A program made the translations under genes and the position numbers. The notes under the pieces were generated by a model. It saw nothing but the letters and a program-made list of their open reading frames with translations, was not told the DNA's origin and did not search any database. From an uncultured Planctomycetaceae bacterium (lineage in GTDB: Bacteria; Planctomycetota; Planctomycetia; Pirellulales; Thermoguttaceae), in assembly GCA_946408825.1 (NCBI GenBank), contig CAMJTU010000038.1:1-36242 (forward strand): a stretch of 36,242 nucleotides of DNA, given 5' to 3'. This document shows positions 7,779 through 16,335 of the stretch, piece after piece. Position 1 is the first letter of the stretch; the number at the start of each line of letters is the position of its first letter.

Positions 7779-8909
7779 CTAATTAAGGACAGCAAGCACG
7801 TCTTCAGGATCTACGTTTTTGACATAAATACATTTACCAAGTCGTACCGGTAGAATAAAGTTAAGCAATCCAAATTCTGATTTTTTATCTGAAGTAGCCA
7901 AAGTAAGAAGATTTTTGGGCGAGGTTTCTGGAGAATCTGAGTAAGAGCGTCCTATATCATTCAAACTTATAGGAAGTCCCAATTTACGTGTCAGATCTAT
8001 TTGACGTTCAATCCACGCGTCGTTGATTTCAATAAAACGATCATCCCCTTTAGCCGCGAGCCGGGCGGCAAGGCGTGCGGCAAGAATTGATCCGATCGAG
8101 ACTCCATAACCATGGGGAAGCGTTCCATAGCCCAGCGCAGCTTCAAGAGCATGCCCCAAGGTATGCCCATAGTTCAACATCGCACGACGTCCTGTTACTT
8201 CCTTTTCGTCTTCTGCAACAATTTGCGCTTTAATTCTACAGCATCTAGCGACAATCTTTTCTAGAACAGAGGAATCACGAACATTGATTTTCCCGATATT
8301 AGTTTCTAAGAATAAAAAAAAATCATCGTCTAACGACGCGCCGTATTTTATAATCTCGCCAAGTCCCGACTGATAATGTTCTACAGAAAGTGATGAAAGA
8401 ACGTTAGGATCGATCAGAACTCCGCAAGGCTGATAAAAAGCGCCGACCATGTTCTTTCCTCTCGGAAGATTAATTGCCGTTTTACCGCCTACCGAACTAT
8501 CAACTTGTGCAAGAAGCGAGGTGGGAATTTGGAAGAAACGAATCCCACGCTGATATGTCGCGGCGACGAAACCTGATAAATCCCCGACAACGCCGCCGCC
8601 AAGCGCAACAACAACAGAACGGCGATCTGCCCCGGCCTCTAGAAAATGTTCCCAAAGCGAATACGCGACGTCAATCGACTTACTCTCTTCGCCTGAAGGA
8701 ACGACCATGACGTCTAAATCTAACCCTCGATTGACAATCGATTCCGAGACGAGATTACCATAGATCGAATCTACAATATCGTCTGTAACAAGCAGAACCC
8801 GGGAAACATTTCCCAAAGACGCCAAGGAGATTCCAACGCGTTCAAGACTGTTCTGTTCAACATCAATAACGTAACTATCATCCTGTAGTTCAACGGGTAT
8901 AGAAATCAT
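7779..8909 (-). CDS. aroB: 3-dehydroquinate synthase
   Basis: The second enzyme of the shikimate pathway: it converts DAHP to 3-dehydroquinate using NAD and a divalent metal in the cytoplasm, toward aromatic amino acids and folate. The 376-residue length is normal. Diagnostic motifs are ALGGGVVGDLSGFVAATYQRG (NAD and substrate binding; G104-D110 within it), IPTSLLAQVDSSVGGKTAIN, the metal ligand Glu in GLGEIIKYG, and His ligands in LNYGHTLGHALE and LPHGYGVS. All expected active-site residues I can check are present. AAAGG lies upstream of ATG 8909. It diverges from fliO, with a 210-base gap that should hold both promoters, and appears to head a minus-strand run with the ComEA-like and YugP-type genes. 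Confidence 0.96.
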   Translation of the reverse strand: MISIPVELQDDSYVIDVEQNSLERVGISLASLGNVSRVLLVTDDIVDSIYGNLVSESIVNRGLDLDVMVVPSGEESKSIDVAYSLWEHFLEAGADRRSVVVALGGGVVGDLSGFVAATYQRGIRFFQIPTSLLAQVDSSVGGKTAINLPRGKNMVGAFYQPCGVLIDPNVLSSLSVEHYQSGLGEIIKYGASLDDDFFLFLETNIGKINVRDSSVLEKIVARCCRIKAQIVAEDEKEVTGRRAMLNYGHTLGHALEAALGYGTLPHGYGVSIGSILAARLAARLAAKGDDRFIEINDAWIERQIDLTRKLGLPISLNDIGRSYSDSPETSPKNLLTLATSDKKSEFGLLNFILPVRLGKCIYVKNVDPEDVLAVLN

Positions 8910-9119
8910 AAATAAAACAACCTTTCTTAGCGAACGCCAGAACCCCTCACTACGATTTATACAAAATGCAACCCAGTTTTATTGTATATTTTTATTCTTT
9001 TCTCGCAAGCAATGAGAAAGGAGGGGCGACTTTTAGACTTGTTTCGCAAGAAGATTTTAGTTAGAGTTCTATGAGTCGTTGTTCTTTTGACGTTGGGAAT
9101 CGTTAGAGGGAGTTGAACG

Positions 9120-9767
9120 TTGTGCTTTAAGGATACAGAATGCGTTGAACGTCGGTTTTCTTTAGGAGGTCAGAACCAACTTTTCCTCTTTTTACTTTGT
9201 CTTGTTTTCTCCTTCCTTTCAATAGATTTCCTTTTTACTTCGTCGTCTTTAGGGAGCGACCCTGAATATCCTAAGATGATCGAAGAGTCGTCTGATTCTC
9301 ATGAGGTCCTCGATGAAACAAGCGTTGCTGACGAGGGAAGGAAGACGCCTATCAACCTTTCTACTAAGTTTAACCGACCTGGAAACTTGAATAATCGAAA
9401 GCAAGTTGCAAGCTCACTGGTTTCGAGTTTCGGGGCGCTAGCTCTGGTCATCTGTGTGTTTTTGGCGTTTGTTTTCATAACAAAACTTTTCCTATCCAAA
9501 GACGGACGAAAACGTTCCCGTTCTTTTGAGATCGTCGATTCTTGTTTCATTGACGCGAAGAGCGTGTTGATGACAATATCTTGGTGTGGAAAGCTAATAC
9601 TCGTTGCTAAAACTCAAGGGCGAATGGTTCCTCTTTCTGAATTAACGGATAGAGATGACGTCAAAAAGCGTCTCGAAATGTTAACAGCAGGGGAAGAAAA
9701 AAAGGATTCAGTTCATTTTCCTCGTTTATTTGGACCTTTTGCTTCTCTGAAAAGGAGAAGGTCGTGA
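9120..9767 (+). CDS. fliO: Flagellar export protein FliO-like
   Basis: A 215-residue membrane protein in the FliO position at the head of a fliO-fliP-fliQ group. FliO helps assemble the FliP/FliR core of the flagellar type III export gate. The sequence has an N-terminal hydrophobic signal-like segment (about residues 21-43), a polar acidic stretch, one clear membrane helix (about residues 98-126, FGALALVICVFLAFVFITKL), then a cytoplasmic domain with FEIVDSCFIDAKSVLMTISW and MVPLSEL, which fits FliO. TTG at 9120 is the likely start: GGAG at 9109-9112 is well spaced and no ATG precedes the signal segment. FliO is poorly conserved, so the name depends partly on context. Its stop lies eight bases before the fliP start. 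Confidence 0.75.
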   Translation: MCFKDTECVERRFSLGGQNQLFLFLLCLVFSFLSIDFLFTSSSLGSDPEYPKMIEESSDSHEVLDETSVADEGRKTPINLSTKFNRPGNLNNRKQVASSLVSSFGALALVICVFLAFVFITKLFLSKDGRKRSRSFEIVDSCFIDAKSVLMTISWCGKLILVAKTQGRMVPLSELTDRDDVKKRLEMLTAGEEKKDSVHFPRLFGPFASLKRRRS

Positions 9768-9774
9768 GTGGCGA

Positions 9775-10905
9775 ATGAAAGTTCCAGCACATTTTTTGTT
9801 CATTGTGACGTTATGCATGACCTCGTTGCCATTTCATAACGTGTTTACAACTGCGTCTGTTGCTCAAGAGAGTGATAACGGTTCCGTATTATTCTCTGAC
9901 AGTAACGAAATGCCGATCTCCACTCAGTCGTTTCATGGAGGGGCGACGCTCGGTGTCGAGACTCGTAATTCCACAACAATTCAACCTTCTACTAGTGAAG
10001 AAAGTTGGGAGGTAGTTCAACATTCTCAACAATCGGCAAGTGAGACTAAAACGCTTCCGAAAAGGGCAGATGGGGATTTGCCTGAAGCATTAAACCACGA
10101 CGCTACAATGCAGGACCTCGACGTTCCTGCATTCGAATCGGATTATTCTTCTAACGACTCAATAAAGACGTCGGAGTCATTTTCCGGTAATGAGGCTGGC
10201 GATTTTCTATCCAAGAGTCCATCAGATTTGTTTGAATCCGATTCCGGCTGGTTTGGACGTGAAGGAATTGGGACGTCCATTAAGGCTATTTTGGTTATGT
10301 CCGTTATAGCAATTGCTCCGGCCTTCTTACTGACGATCACTTCTTATGTTCGTGTTTCTGTCGTCCTTTTTCTGCTCCGACAGGCGCTAGGCGCCGGTCA
10401 AATTCCATCGAATCAAATTATTGCGACCCTTGCAGTCTTTCTTACTGTTCTCATTATGTCGCCGGTCGGCGTCGATGTTTACCAAAAAGCTGTTATTCCA
10501 TACTCAGAAAATCAAATTTCGCGAGTCGAAGCTTTTCAAAGAGGGCAGGAACCGATCCGCACTTTTCTGTGGAAGCAGATAGAAAGAACTGGAAATGCGG
10601 ACATGATTAGTTTATTTACCAAATATCTTCCAGACGTTGACGAACCTGAGTTCATTGAGGACGTTTCTTGGCGTGCGCTAGCGCCTGCGTTTTTACTAAG
10701 CGAATTAAAGACAGCGTTCCTGATCGGTTTTCAGATTTTTTTACCCTTTCTCGTCATCGATTTTGTTGTTTCATGCGTCCTCGTGTCAACAGGAATGATG
10801 ATGCTTCCCCCAGCGATAGTTTCGCTTCCTCTTAAATTGACGCTTTTTGTCTTGGTCGATGGTTGGACGCTTGTGGCTAAATCACTAATCGAGAGTTTTG
10901 CTTGA
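9775..10905 (+). CDS. fliP: Flagellar type III export gate protein FliP, N-terminally extended
   Basis: FliP forms the pentameric core of the flagellar protein export gate in the inner membrane. Residues about 166-376 are a full FliP core: AIAPAFLLTITSYVRVSVVL, FLLRQALGAGQIPSNQI, LTVLIMSPVGVDVYQKAV, ALAPAFLLSELKTAFLIGFQ, and PPAIVSLPLKLTLFVLVDGW near the end. Four hydrophobic segments are in the expected places. The protein starts with a signal peptide (to about residue 30, cleavage near SVA-QES). Between that and the first core helix lie about 130 Ser/Asp/Glu-rich residues that usual FliP, near 245 residues, lacks. The frame is unbroken. ATG at 9775 has only a distant AAGGAG. Part of the fliOPQ group. 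Confidence 0.93.
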   Translation: MKVPAHFLFIVTLCMTSLPFHNVFTTASVAQESDNGSVLFSDSNEMPISTQSFHGGATLGVETRNSTTIQPSTSEESWEVVQHSQQSASETKTLPKRADGDLPEALNHDATMQDLDVPAFESDYSSNDSIKTSESFSGNEAGDFLSKSPSDLFESDSGWFGREGIGTSIKAILVMSVIAIAPAFLLTITSYVRVSVVLFLLRQALGAGQIPSNQIIATLAVFLTVLIMSPVGVDVYQKAVIPYSENQISRVEAFQRGQEPIRTFLWKQIERTGNADMISLFTKYLPDVDEPEFIEDVSWRALAPAFLLSELKTAFLIGFQIFLPFLVIDFVVSCVLVSTGMMMLPPAIVSLPLKLTLFVLVDGWTLVAKSLIESFA

Positions 10906-10950
10906 CCCTAACCCCACTTCCTAATTAAGGCATTTCCGAGGATTAGTCAT

Positions 10951-11232
10951 ATGGACATAGAATTGGTAACCTCATTGGGTCGAGAGAGTATGAAACTTGC
11001 GTTCCTGATTGGCGCGCCTATGTTGACTGCAGGGATTGTTGTCGGTCTTATTGTCGGGATTTTGCAATCTGCAACTCAGATTCAAGATCAGACGATTGCA
11101 TTTGTGTTCAAACTTCTTGCAGTTTTCTCGACTCTATCGATTTTTCTCCCATGGATTGTCTCTAAGACCGCCGAGTTTTCACAAAAAGTGTTTTCCGACG
11201 TTCCTGAGAACATATCTTCTTTTTTGAAATAA
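10951..11232 (+). CDS. fliQ: Flagellar type III export gate protein FliQ
   Basis: A 93-residue, two-helix membrane subunit of the flagellar export gate that packs around the FliP/FliR core. The family features are all present: LGRESMKLAFLIGAPMLTAG, GLIVGILQSATQIQDQTIAF (the ATQIQ-Q-T signature) and the second helix with FLPWIVSKTAEF. Length is close to the usual 89. GAGGA at 10938-10942 is a good ribosome binding site for ATG 10951. The gene follows fliP after 45 bases. The next gene in most flagellar clusters, fliR, is absent; an RNA methyltransferase gene comes next after 270 bases. Confidence 0.95.
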   Translation: MDIELVTSLGRESMKLAFLIGAPMLTAGIVVGLIVGILQSATQIQDQTIAFVFKLLAVFSTLSIFLPWIVSKTAEFSQKVFSDVPENISSFLK

Positions 11233-11502
11233 ACTAACTTGATTCGTTTTTTCATTATATTGTTCCTTGATTTACTTAAAAAAGTAACGGCAGGGCATGA
11301 CAAAATTCATCAATCGCCGATTCGTCGCTTCTTGACTCATAGGTATGACAATCATAGAATGTTTAGCGTTGTGTCGATCTGTTCAAGGCCTAGCCTTTCA
11401 GTTTTGATATTGCGACAAAAACGGAAGGTTAAACATTTAGTCTATTTTTTTGCGATTCGATTTAACCAGAGCGGAATATGATTTGTTTTTTGTAAGAGTT
11501 CG

Positions 11503-12432
11503 ATGTTTTCAGCAATCACTAGCCCTCATAATCCGCGAGTTAAGAATGCGGCTCTCTTAAGAGAAAGTAGGCCACGGCGTAGAGAAGGTCTTTTTCTTGT
11601 AGATGGTTTTCGCGAGATTTGGCGTGCTTGGCGTTCTCGTTTTGAAATTATCGAGGTTTTTGTAAACGCTGGAACGCAATTGTTCTCCGAACAGAAGGTA
11701 ACCATAGAATCTTTACTGCATTCTTCCAATACCAATCTTAACCGAATCGATGAGTTGAGTTGTTTTTTTAAGGAAATAACTTCTGCAGGCGTCCCGTTAA
11801 TTCCTCTTTCAAGCGCGGCGTTTGAAAAAGTGCGTTTTGGCGACAGGGACGAGGGTATTGTTGCTGTCGTCAAAGAGAAAACGTCTACTCTTACAGAACT
11901 TGAGACCATTCTTGACCGCCGTCGAATTGAGACGGGCGAGGAACCGCTCGTAGCCACCCTCGAAGGGATCGAAAAACCGGGTAATTTCGGCGCGATCCTC
12001 CGTAGTGCAGATGGGGCTGGCGTCGACGCTTTAATCGTTGCCGCGTCGACTTATGACGTCTTTAACCCTAACGCCGTTCGTGCCAGTCTCGGCGCAATAT
12101 TCCACATTCCGATCGTAGTCGCTCCTGCTGAAGACGTCATCGTTTGGTTGAGAAAAAATCGCCTGCAACGAGTAACGGCGCTTTGCGACGAGTCACTTTC
12201 CTATCTCCACCTTGATTACTCTCGACCGACCTCTATCGTTTTAGGCAGTGAAGCCCATGGTTTGACAACTCAGTGGTCGAAAGAAACTCAAGAAGACATT
12301 GAATTCGATCTGCTGAAAAAAACGCGTCTTCCGATGTTGGGAATTGCCGACAGCCTTAATGTTTCGGCAGCAGCCGCAGTGTTTTTCTATGAGGCTCGGC
12401 GTGTTCGATCCGTAATAGGCGTTCACAACTAA
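11503..12432 (+). CDS. SpoU/TrmH-family RNA 2'-O-ribose methyltransferase
   Basis: A 309-residue SAM-dependent RNA methyltransferase of the knotted SPOUT class. The N-terminal part (ITSPHNPRVKNAALLRESRP, then REGLFLVDGFREIWRA) is the substrate-binding domain seen in RlmB/TsnR-like members. The catalytic part has all three motifs: EGIEKPGNFGAILRSADGAG (motif 1, with catalytic Asn and Arg), PTSIVLGSEAHGL (motif 2) and MLGIADSLNVSAAAAVFFYE (motif 3, forming the SAM knot). It probably methylates a ribose in rRNA or tRNA; the site cannot be told. ATG at 11503 has a weak AAGAG upstream. It lies between fliQ and the zinc-ribbon gene with no functional link to flagella that I can see. Confidence 0.92.
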   Translation: MFSAITSPHNPRVKNAALLRESRPRRREGLFLVDGFREIWRAWRSRFEIIEVFVNAGTQLFSEQKVTIESLLHSSNTNLNRIDELSCFFKEITSAGVPLIPLSSAAFEKVRFGDRDEGIVAVVKEKTSTLTELETILDRRRIETGEEPLVATLEGIEKPGNFGAILRSADGAGVDALIVAASTYDVFNPNAVRASLGAIFHIPIVVAPAEDVIVWLRKNRLQRVTALCDESLSYLHLDYSRPTSIVLGSEAHGLTTQWSKETQEDIEFDLLKKTRLPMLGIADSLNVSAAAAVFFYEARRVRSVIGVHN

Positions 12433-12490
12433 CTCTACATTGTTATTGAAACGATATGTTCAGAAAGTTTACCGAATCAGGAGAGCGCCA

Positions 12491-13210
12491 ATGAACGCTA
12501 AAGAGGTTTCGCAAATCATGAATCAAATTCATCAGGCCTTTTTGCGTATCAACGAATTGAATTATCGGATACAGCGCGCGCGTCATGAAGTGGTTATCAA
12601 GGCTGAAGGTTTGAAGAAGGCTGAAAACCTTCTTACTGAACGACAGGCGTCACATCAGAAGTTGGAAATTGTCGCGCAGGAACTTGAACATGAAGCAGAT
12701 TTTGTTTCAAGGGGACTTCAGCGGCGACGTGAACAGCTGAACGTCGCAAAGTCGGCTCGAGAGTACGATTCTTTGAAACTTCAAATTGAAATGGACGAGG
12801 CGAAAAGTAATCGCTTGACAGACGAAACAATAGTAGCCCTTTCAAACTTGGAAAAATCTGAAATTGAATTGGCGGAGATTCAAAAAAGATACAAAGATGA
12901 TTTAACAGCTTGGGAAACGGCAAATAAGGAATTCCATTTGACAGAGGCTGAAACGCTTCAAGAGATTCAGATAACATTGGAACGTTCAAAAAAACTTTCT
13001 GAGAATCTTCCGATGGAACACGGAAGCATTATTGCACGACTAGTTAATGATGGAAACGAACCCTTAGCGCCCATAATTGACGACCTCTACTGCGGGTCGT
13101 GCAACGAAGGCCTTCCTCCTGAGGTTATTCTCAACGTAAAGGAAGGATCTGCGTTATGTTGCGCCTCTTGTGGAAAGCTACTTTTTATCTCCGAAGAAGC
13201 GTCGTCATAA
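12491..13210 (+). CDS. Coiled-coil protein with C-terminal C4 zinc ribbon
   Basis: A 239-residue soluble protein, mostly a long antiparallel coiled coil (about residues 10-180, Glu/Lys/Arg/Leu-rich heptads such as LERSKKLSEN and EELEHEAD-like runs) followed by a zinc ribbon: YCGSCNEGLPPEV, then CCASCGKLL. This is the CT398/DUF164 arrangement found across bacteria. Its molecular role is not settled; proposed roles involve RNA or secretion and remain uncertain. I chose ATG at 12491 because AGGAGA at 12479-12484 sits correctly before it. The frame is open upstream to a start at 12440, which lacks such a site. The gene ends 105 bases before the YchF-like GTPase. Confidence 0.85.
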   Translation: MNAKEVSQIMNQIHQAFLRINELNYRIQRARHEVVIKAEGLKKAENLLTERQASHQKLEIVAQELEHEADFVSRGLQRRREQLNVAKSAREYDSLKLQIEMDEAKSNRLTDETIVALSNLEKSEIELAEIQKRYKDDLTAWETANKEFHLTEAETLQEIQITLERSKKLSENLPMEHGSIIARLVNDGNEPLAPIIDDLYCGSCNEGLPPEVILNVKEGSALCCASCGKLLFISEEASS

Positions 13211-13315
13211 GTTATGAACCACCCGAGTAGATCTTGGGTCTGAAGATTTAATAATAGCGTTTGCTTGTATCCATATACGTTATATTCATATCTGGCAGAA
13301 TTCGGATTAGAGAAA

Positions 13316-14350
13316 ATGAAAATTGGATTAGTAGGTTATTCAGGTAGTGGTAAAAGTTCCCTTTTTTCGTGGTTAAGCGGCGTGACGCCCGATCCTGCTG
13401 CCGTTAATTCGTCGCAATCAGCAATGGCTTTGATTCCTGAACCGCGTTTAGAAGCCCTCTGTAAAATCTATAAGCCTAAAAAGGTTACATATGCTTCGAT
13501 GGAGGTGGACGACACGCCTGGTTTGAATCGTGATCATGTAGGCAACGTTTCTAAACTTGCATACTTGAGAGAGGCAGATTATCTCGTTTGTTTGGTGCCT
13601 GTATTCAACGGTGCAAGAGTTGATTCCGAAATGCAGGCCTTCGTTGAAGACATGATTCTTGCCGATCTTGAAATTGTCGTCAACAGATTGGAAAAAATTG
13701 ACGAACAGCTTAAACGACATCTTCCCAAGGAAAACCTTGAAAAGCTGCAAATCGAAAAAGAAGCGCTTGTCGTTATCCGGGATCGATTGGAATCTGGTAA
13801 TCCGATTTTAGCTGACGAGATGTCAGACGAACATTATCATGCGACCCGTTCATTCAGGTTTCTTACTGAAAAACGACGTATGATTTTTGTCAATACAGGC
13901 GACGACGAGGTCGATTTCGAACAGTATCAAAGATTTGCTACAGATAGAGAACCTGTTCTTGCCGCTTCCGTGGGACTTGAACTTGAACTCAATAAAATGG
14001 AGCCTGAAGAAGCCGACGCCTTTTGTCAAGAAATGGGATTAACGCGAGTGGGACGCGATAAAGTTGTGCGAACTATAATGGACAACTCGGGCCAGATGGT
14101 TTTTTTGACTGCGGGAGAAAAGGAAGTTCGGAGTTGGCTCATGTCCAAGAATGGAACGGCATTAGAAGCTGCCGGACGTATTCATTCCGACTTCATCAAG
14201 AAATTTATTCGTTGTGAAGTCATGTCTTGTGACGATCTTACGCGTCTAGGTAGCGAGCGAGAGGTTAAAAGCGCTGGTTTAAATCATCGCGAAACTAAAG
14301 ACTATATAGTCAAAGAGGGCGACGTCTTGCTCTTCCACATTTCACAATAA
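13316..14350 (+). CDS. YchF-like GTPase with altered nucleotide motifs
   Basis: A 344-residue Obg-superfamily P-loop protein resembling YchF/Ola1, a ribosome-associated GTPase/ATPase. The P-loop is GYSGSGKSS (residues 7-15) and switch II is DDTPGL. A helical insertion follows (about residues 125-165, EIVVNRLEKIDEQLKRHL). The C-terminal TGS-like domain is typical of YchF (FLTAGEKEVRSWL, IHSDFIKKFIRCEVMS, DYIVKEGDVLLFHIS). Differences from standard YchF: the P-loop is not GxxNVGKS, switch II reads DTPGL rather than DIAGL, and the NVDE base-recognition motif is replaced by NTGDDE. This suggests a paralogue rather than the housekeeping copy. ATG 13316 begins the protein exactly at the first strand (MKIGLVG); an upstream TTG is unlikely. 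Confidence 0.8.
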   Translation: MKIGLVGYSGSGKSSLFSWLSGVTPDPAAVNSSQSAMALIPEPRLEALCKIYKPKKVTYASMEVDDTPGLNRDHVGNVSKLAYLREADYLVCLVPVFNGARVDSEMQAFVEDMILADLEIVVNRLEKIDEQLKRHLPKENLEKLQIEKEALVVIRDRLESGNPILADEMSDEHYHATRSFRFLTEKRRMIFVNTGDDEVDFEQYQRFATDREPVLAASVGLELELNKMEPEEADAFCQEMGLTRVGRDKVVRTIMDNSGQMVFLTAGEKEVRSWLMSKNGTALEAAGRIHSDFIKKFIRCEVMSCDDLTRLGSEREVKSAGLNHRETKDYIVKEGDVLLFHISQ

Positions 14351-14423
14351 AGCGTAAAAATTGCGTCATATATTTCCATTTTCAAAAGGCGCCCTTTATT
14401 CTCACGAACTATAGTAATACATC

Positions 14424-14954
14424 ATGGATGTTTTTGAAGCTATTGCGGAACGTCGTTGTTATCGGGGGATTTTTAAAGATGTTTCGATTCCACGCGACGT
14501 TTTAGTTCAGATTATTGAGGCTGGAATTAAAGCTCCTTCAGCCTGTAATCAGCAGACTCCTTCTTTTGTCGTTGTCGACGATTGCGCCACTCTCAAGAGA
14601 ATCGCTGAGGTGATTCCAACTCCTGCCTGTAAAACTGCAAAGGCTATGATTGTTTGCGTTTCTGACAGTCGTTCGGTTTATAAGGGGTTAAGCTTCTACA
14701 AAGAAGATTGCGCGGCCGCCGTCGAAAATATGCTTTTGGCTTTAACAGCTTTGGGATACTCAAGCGTTTGGATTGACGGAGCGCTACGATTTGATCAAAA
14801 AGCAGAAAAAATAGCGAAAGTTTTGAAAATACCTGATACTAAGCATGTTCAGGTTGTGCTTCCGATTGGCGTTCCGTTAGCTCAAGAACCTAGGACCACT
14901 CGACTTCCATTTACACAACGGGCTTCATTTAACACTTGGAGTAATCAAACCTAA
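14424..14954 (+). CDS. Nitroreductase-family flavoprotein
   Basis: A 176-residue FMN-dependent reductase of the nitroreductase family, which act as dimers with NAD(P)H and reduce nitroaromatics, quinones or other substrates. The N terminus (MDVFEAIAERRCYRGI) carries the usual FMN-binding Arg pattern, followed by IEAGIKAPSACNQQT (the APS-x-x-N-x-Q FMN contact). The middle segment DCAAAVENMLLALTALGYSS is the conserved helix before the second FMN site, and VLPIGVPL is the late strand. The length is short but normal for this branch. There is no clear ribosome binding site before ATG 14424. It precedes the two acyltransferase genes by 119 bases. The physiological substrate is unknown. Confidence 0.88.
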   Translation: MDVFEAIAERRCYRGIFKDVSIPRDVLVQIIEAGIKAPSACNQQTPSFVVVDDCATLKRIAEVIPTPACKTAKAMIVCVSDSRSVYKGLSFYKEDCAAAVENMLLALTALGYSSVWIDGALRFDQKAEKIAKVLKIPDTKHVQVVLPIGVPLAQEPRTTRLPFTQRASFNTWSNQT

Positions 14955-15073
14955 AGTCGTCTGGATATATGTCCCCCATTCACGTCAGCAGAGGATGAAT
15001 TACTAGGCGCAGCTACTTTTTGGGATGGCTTTATCCGCTTGCTGTTTGGAATTGAAAGGATTCGTTTGTTACG

Positions 15074-16204
15074 ATGAGCGAAATCAGAATTATTAAACCT
15101 GTCTCTCGAAGGGATAAGAAGAGAACGTTGGAATTTCCATGGAAAATCTACAAGAATGATCCGTATTGGGTTCCTACGCTTGTTTCTGAGGAAAAGGGAC
15201 TTCTAGGTTTTTCAAGCGAGCCATTTTATGAAAGAAATTCTGTCCAAACCTTCCTTGCTGAGCGCAATGGCGAAGTTGTTGGACGAATTTCTGCGATATT
15301 GAATGTTGGTCACCTTGAACGCTACAACGACGGGGTAGGGTTCTTCGGTTTTTTTGAATCAATAGATGATCAAAACGTAGCAAACACGCTTTTCGACGCC
15401 GCTTCAGAATGGCTACGAGAGAAGGGGGTCAAAGCTATCCGTGGTCCAATGAATCCTTCTATGAACCATACCGTCGGACTTCTCATCGACGGTTTTGATT
15501 CCTCGCCATTTTTCATGATGACATATAATCCTCGCTATTATGAAAAGCTCGTCGAGAATGCGGGCTTTGCCAAAGTTCAGGATATGTACTCATACTGGGG
15601 TAAAATTGAAATGCTCCCCAAAATTCGCGAACGTTTTCTCCACACTGCAGAGATGGTTCAAGAGCGTTTTAACGTTGTAGTCCGTCCTCTCAACCAAAAA
15701 CATTTCTCCGAGGACTACGAGATGTTTTTAGACGTTTATAACCGTTCCCTGACCAACACTTGGGGGTTCGTTCCGATGTCGGCAAATGAAATCAAAAAGA
15801 TGGCCAACTCACTGAAGTTGCTCATGATTCCTGATTTAGCCTTGTGTGCGGAAATTAATGGAAAACCCGTTGGCGCCACTTTTTGTCTCCCCGATTACAA
15901 CCCGAGAATTAGAGCGATTAAGGGACGACTTTTCCCCTTTGGTTTCATCAAACTTCTGTATAACCGAGAAGCGGCAATCAAACGAGTACGTATTATTAGC
16001 ACCAACGTATTGCCAGAATACCAGATGTCGGGTTTGGGACTCGTTCTTTTAAATGCGCTCGTCCCCAAGGCAGTGGCCTGTGGAGTGCAAGAGGCTGAAT
16101 TCTCATGGGTTCTCGAATCAAATCAGTTTTCGCGTGGAAGTCTAGAAAAGGGTGGAGCTATTCGTAATAAGATTTATCGTGTTTATGAGCGTCCGATAAA
16201 TTGA
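15074..16204 (+). CDS. YghO-like GNAT-fold acyltransferase, copy 1
   Basis: A 376-residue cytoplasmic protein of the YghO-like group, which contains a C-terminal GNAT N-acyltransferase fold. The N-terminal half carries the group's most conserved stretch (FFGFFESIDDQNVANTLFD, GPMNPSMNHTVGLLIDGFDS, MMTYNPRYYEKLVENAGF). The C-terminal half has a GNAT acyl-CoA-binding segment, ISTNVLPEYQMSGLGLVLLN, followed by a final strand/helix ending in YRVYERP. Copy 2 follows 131 bases later with the same architecture, so the pair arose by tandem duplication. From memory, bacterial ceramide synthase (bCerS) has been placed near this group; I could not check that, so the acyl acceptor is unknown. GAAAGGA lies about 13 bases before ATG 15074. 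Confidence 0.7.
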   Translation: MSEIRIIKPVSRRDKKRTLEFPWKIYKNDPYWVPTLVSEEKGLLGFSSEPFYERNSVQTFLAERNGEVVGRISAILNVGHLERYNDGVGFFGFFESIDDQNVANTLFDAASEWLREKGVKAIRGPMNPSMNHTVGLLIDGFDSSPFFMMTYNPRYYEKLVENAGFAKVQDMYSYWGKIEMLPKIRERFLHTAEMVQERFNVVVRPLNQKHFSEDYEMFLDVYNRSLTNTWGFVPMSANEIKKMANSLKLLMIPDLALCAEINGKPVGATFCLPDYNPRIRAIKGRLFPFGFIKLLYNREAAIKRVRIISTNVLPEYQMSGLGLVLLNALVPKAVACGVQEAEFSWVLESNQFSRGSLEKGGAIRNKIYRVYERPIN

Positions 16205-16335
16205 TCTTTATTTCCTCTTTGATGTGCATAATCACCCGTAATTAGAAATCCGCAATCTCTGGGCATAGCCGTGTTTTTTCTTTTCAAAACGGCAGAAATT
16301 CCTAGGGAGAGCTTCGTTGCAGACCATTGCAAACC

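Noticed and set aside
11239..11481. An 80-residue open frame after fliQ, considered as fliR.
   Set aside because: It is far too short, has no membrane-helix series or FliR motif, starts with TTG and lacks a ribosome binding site.
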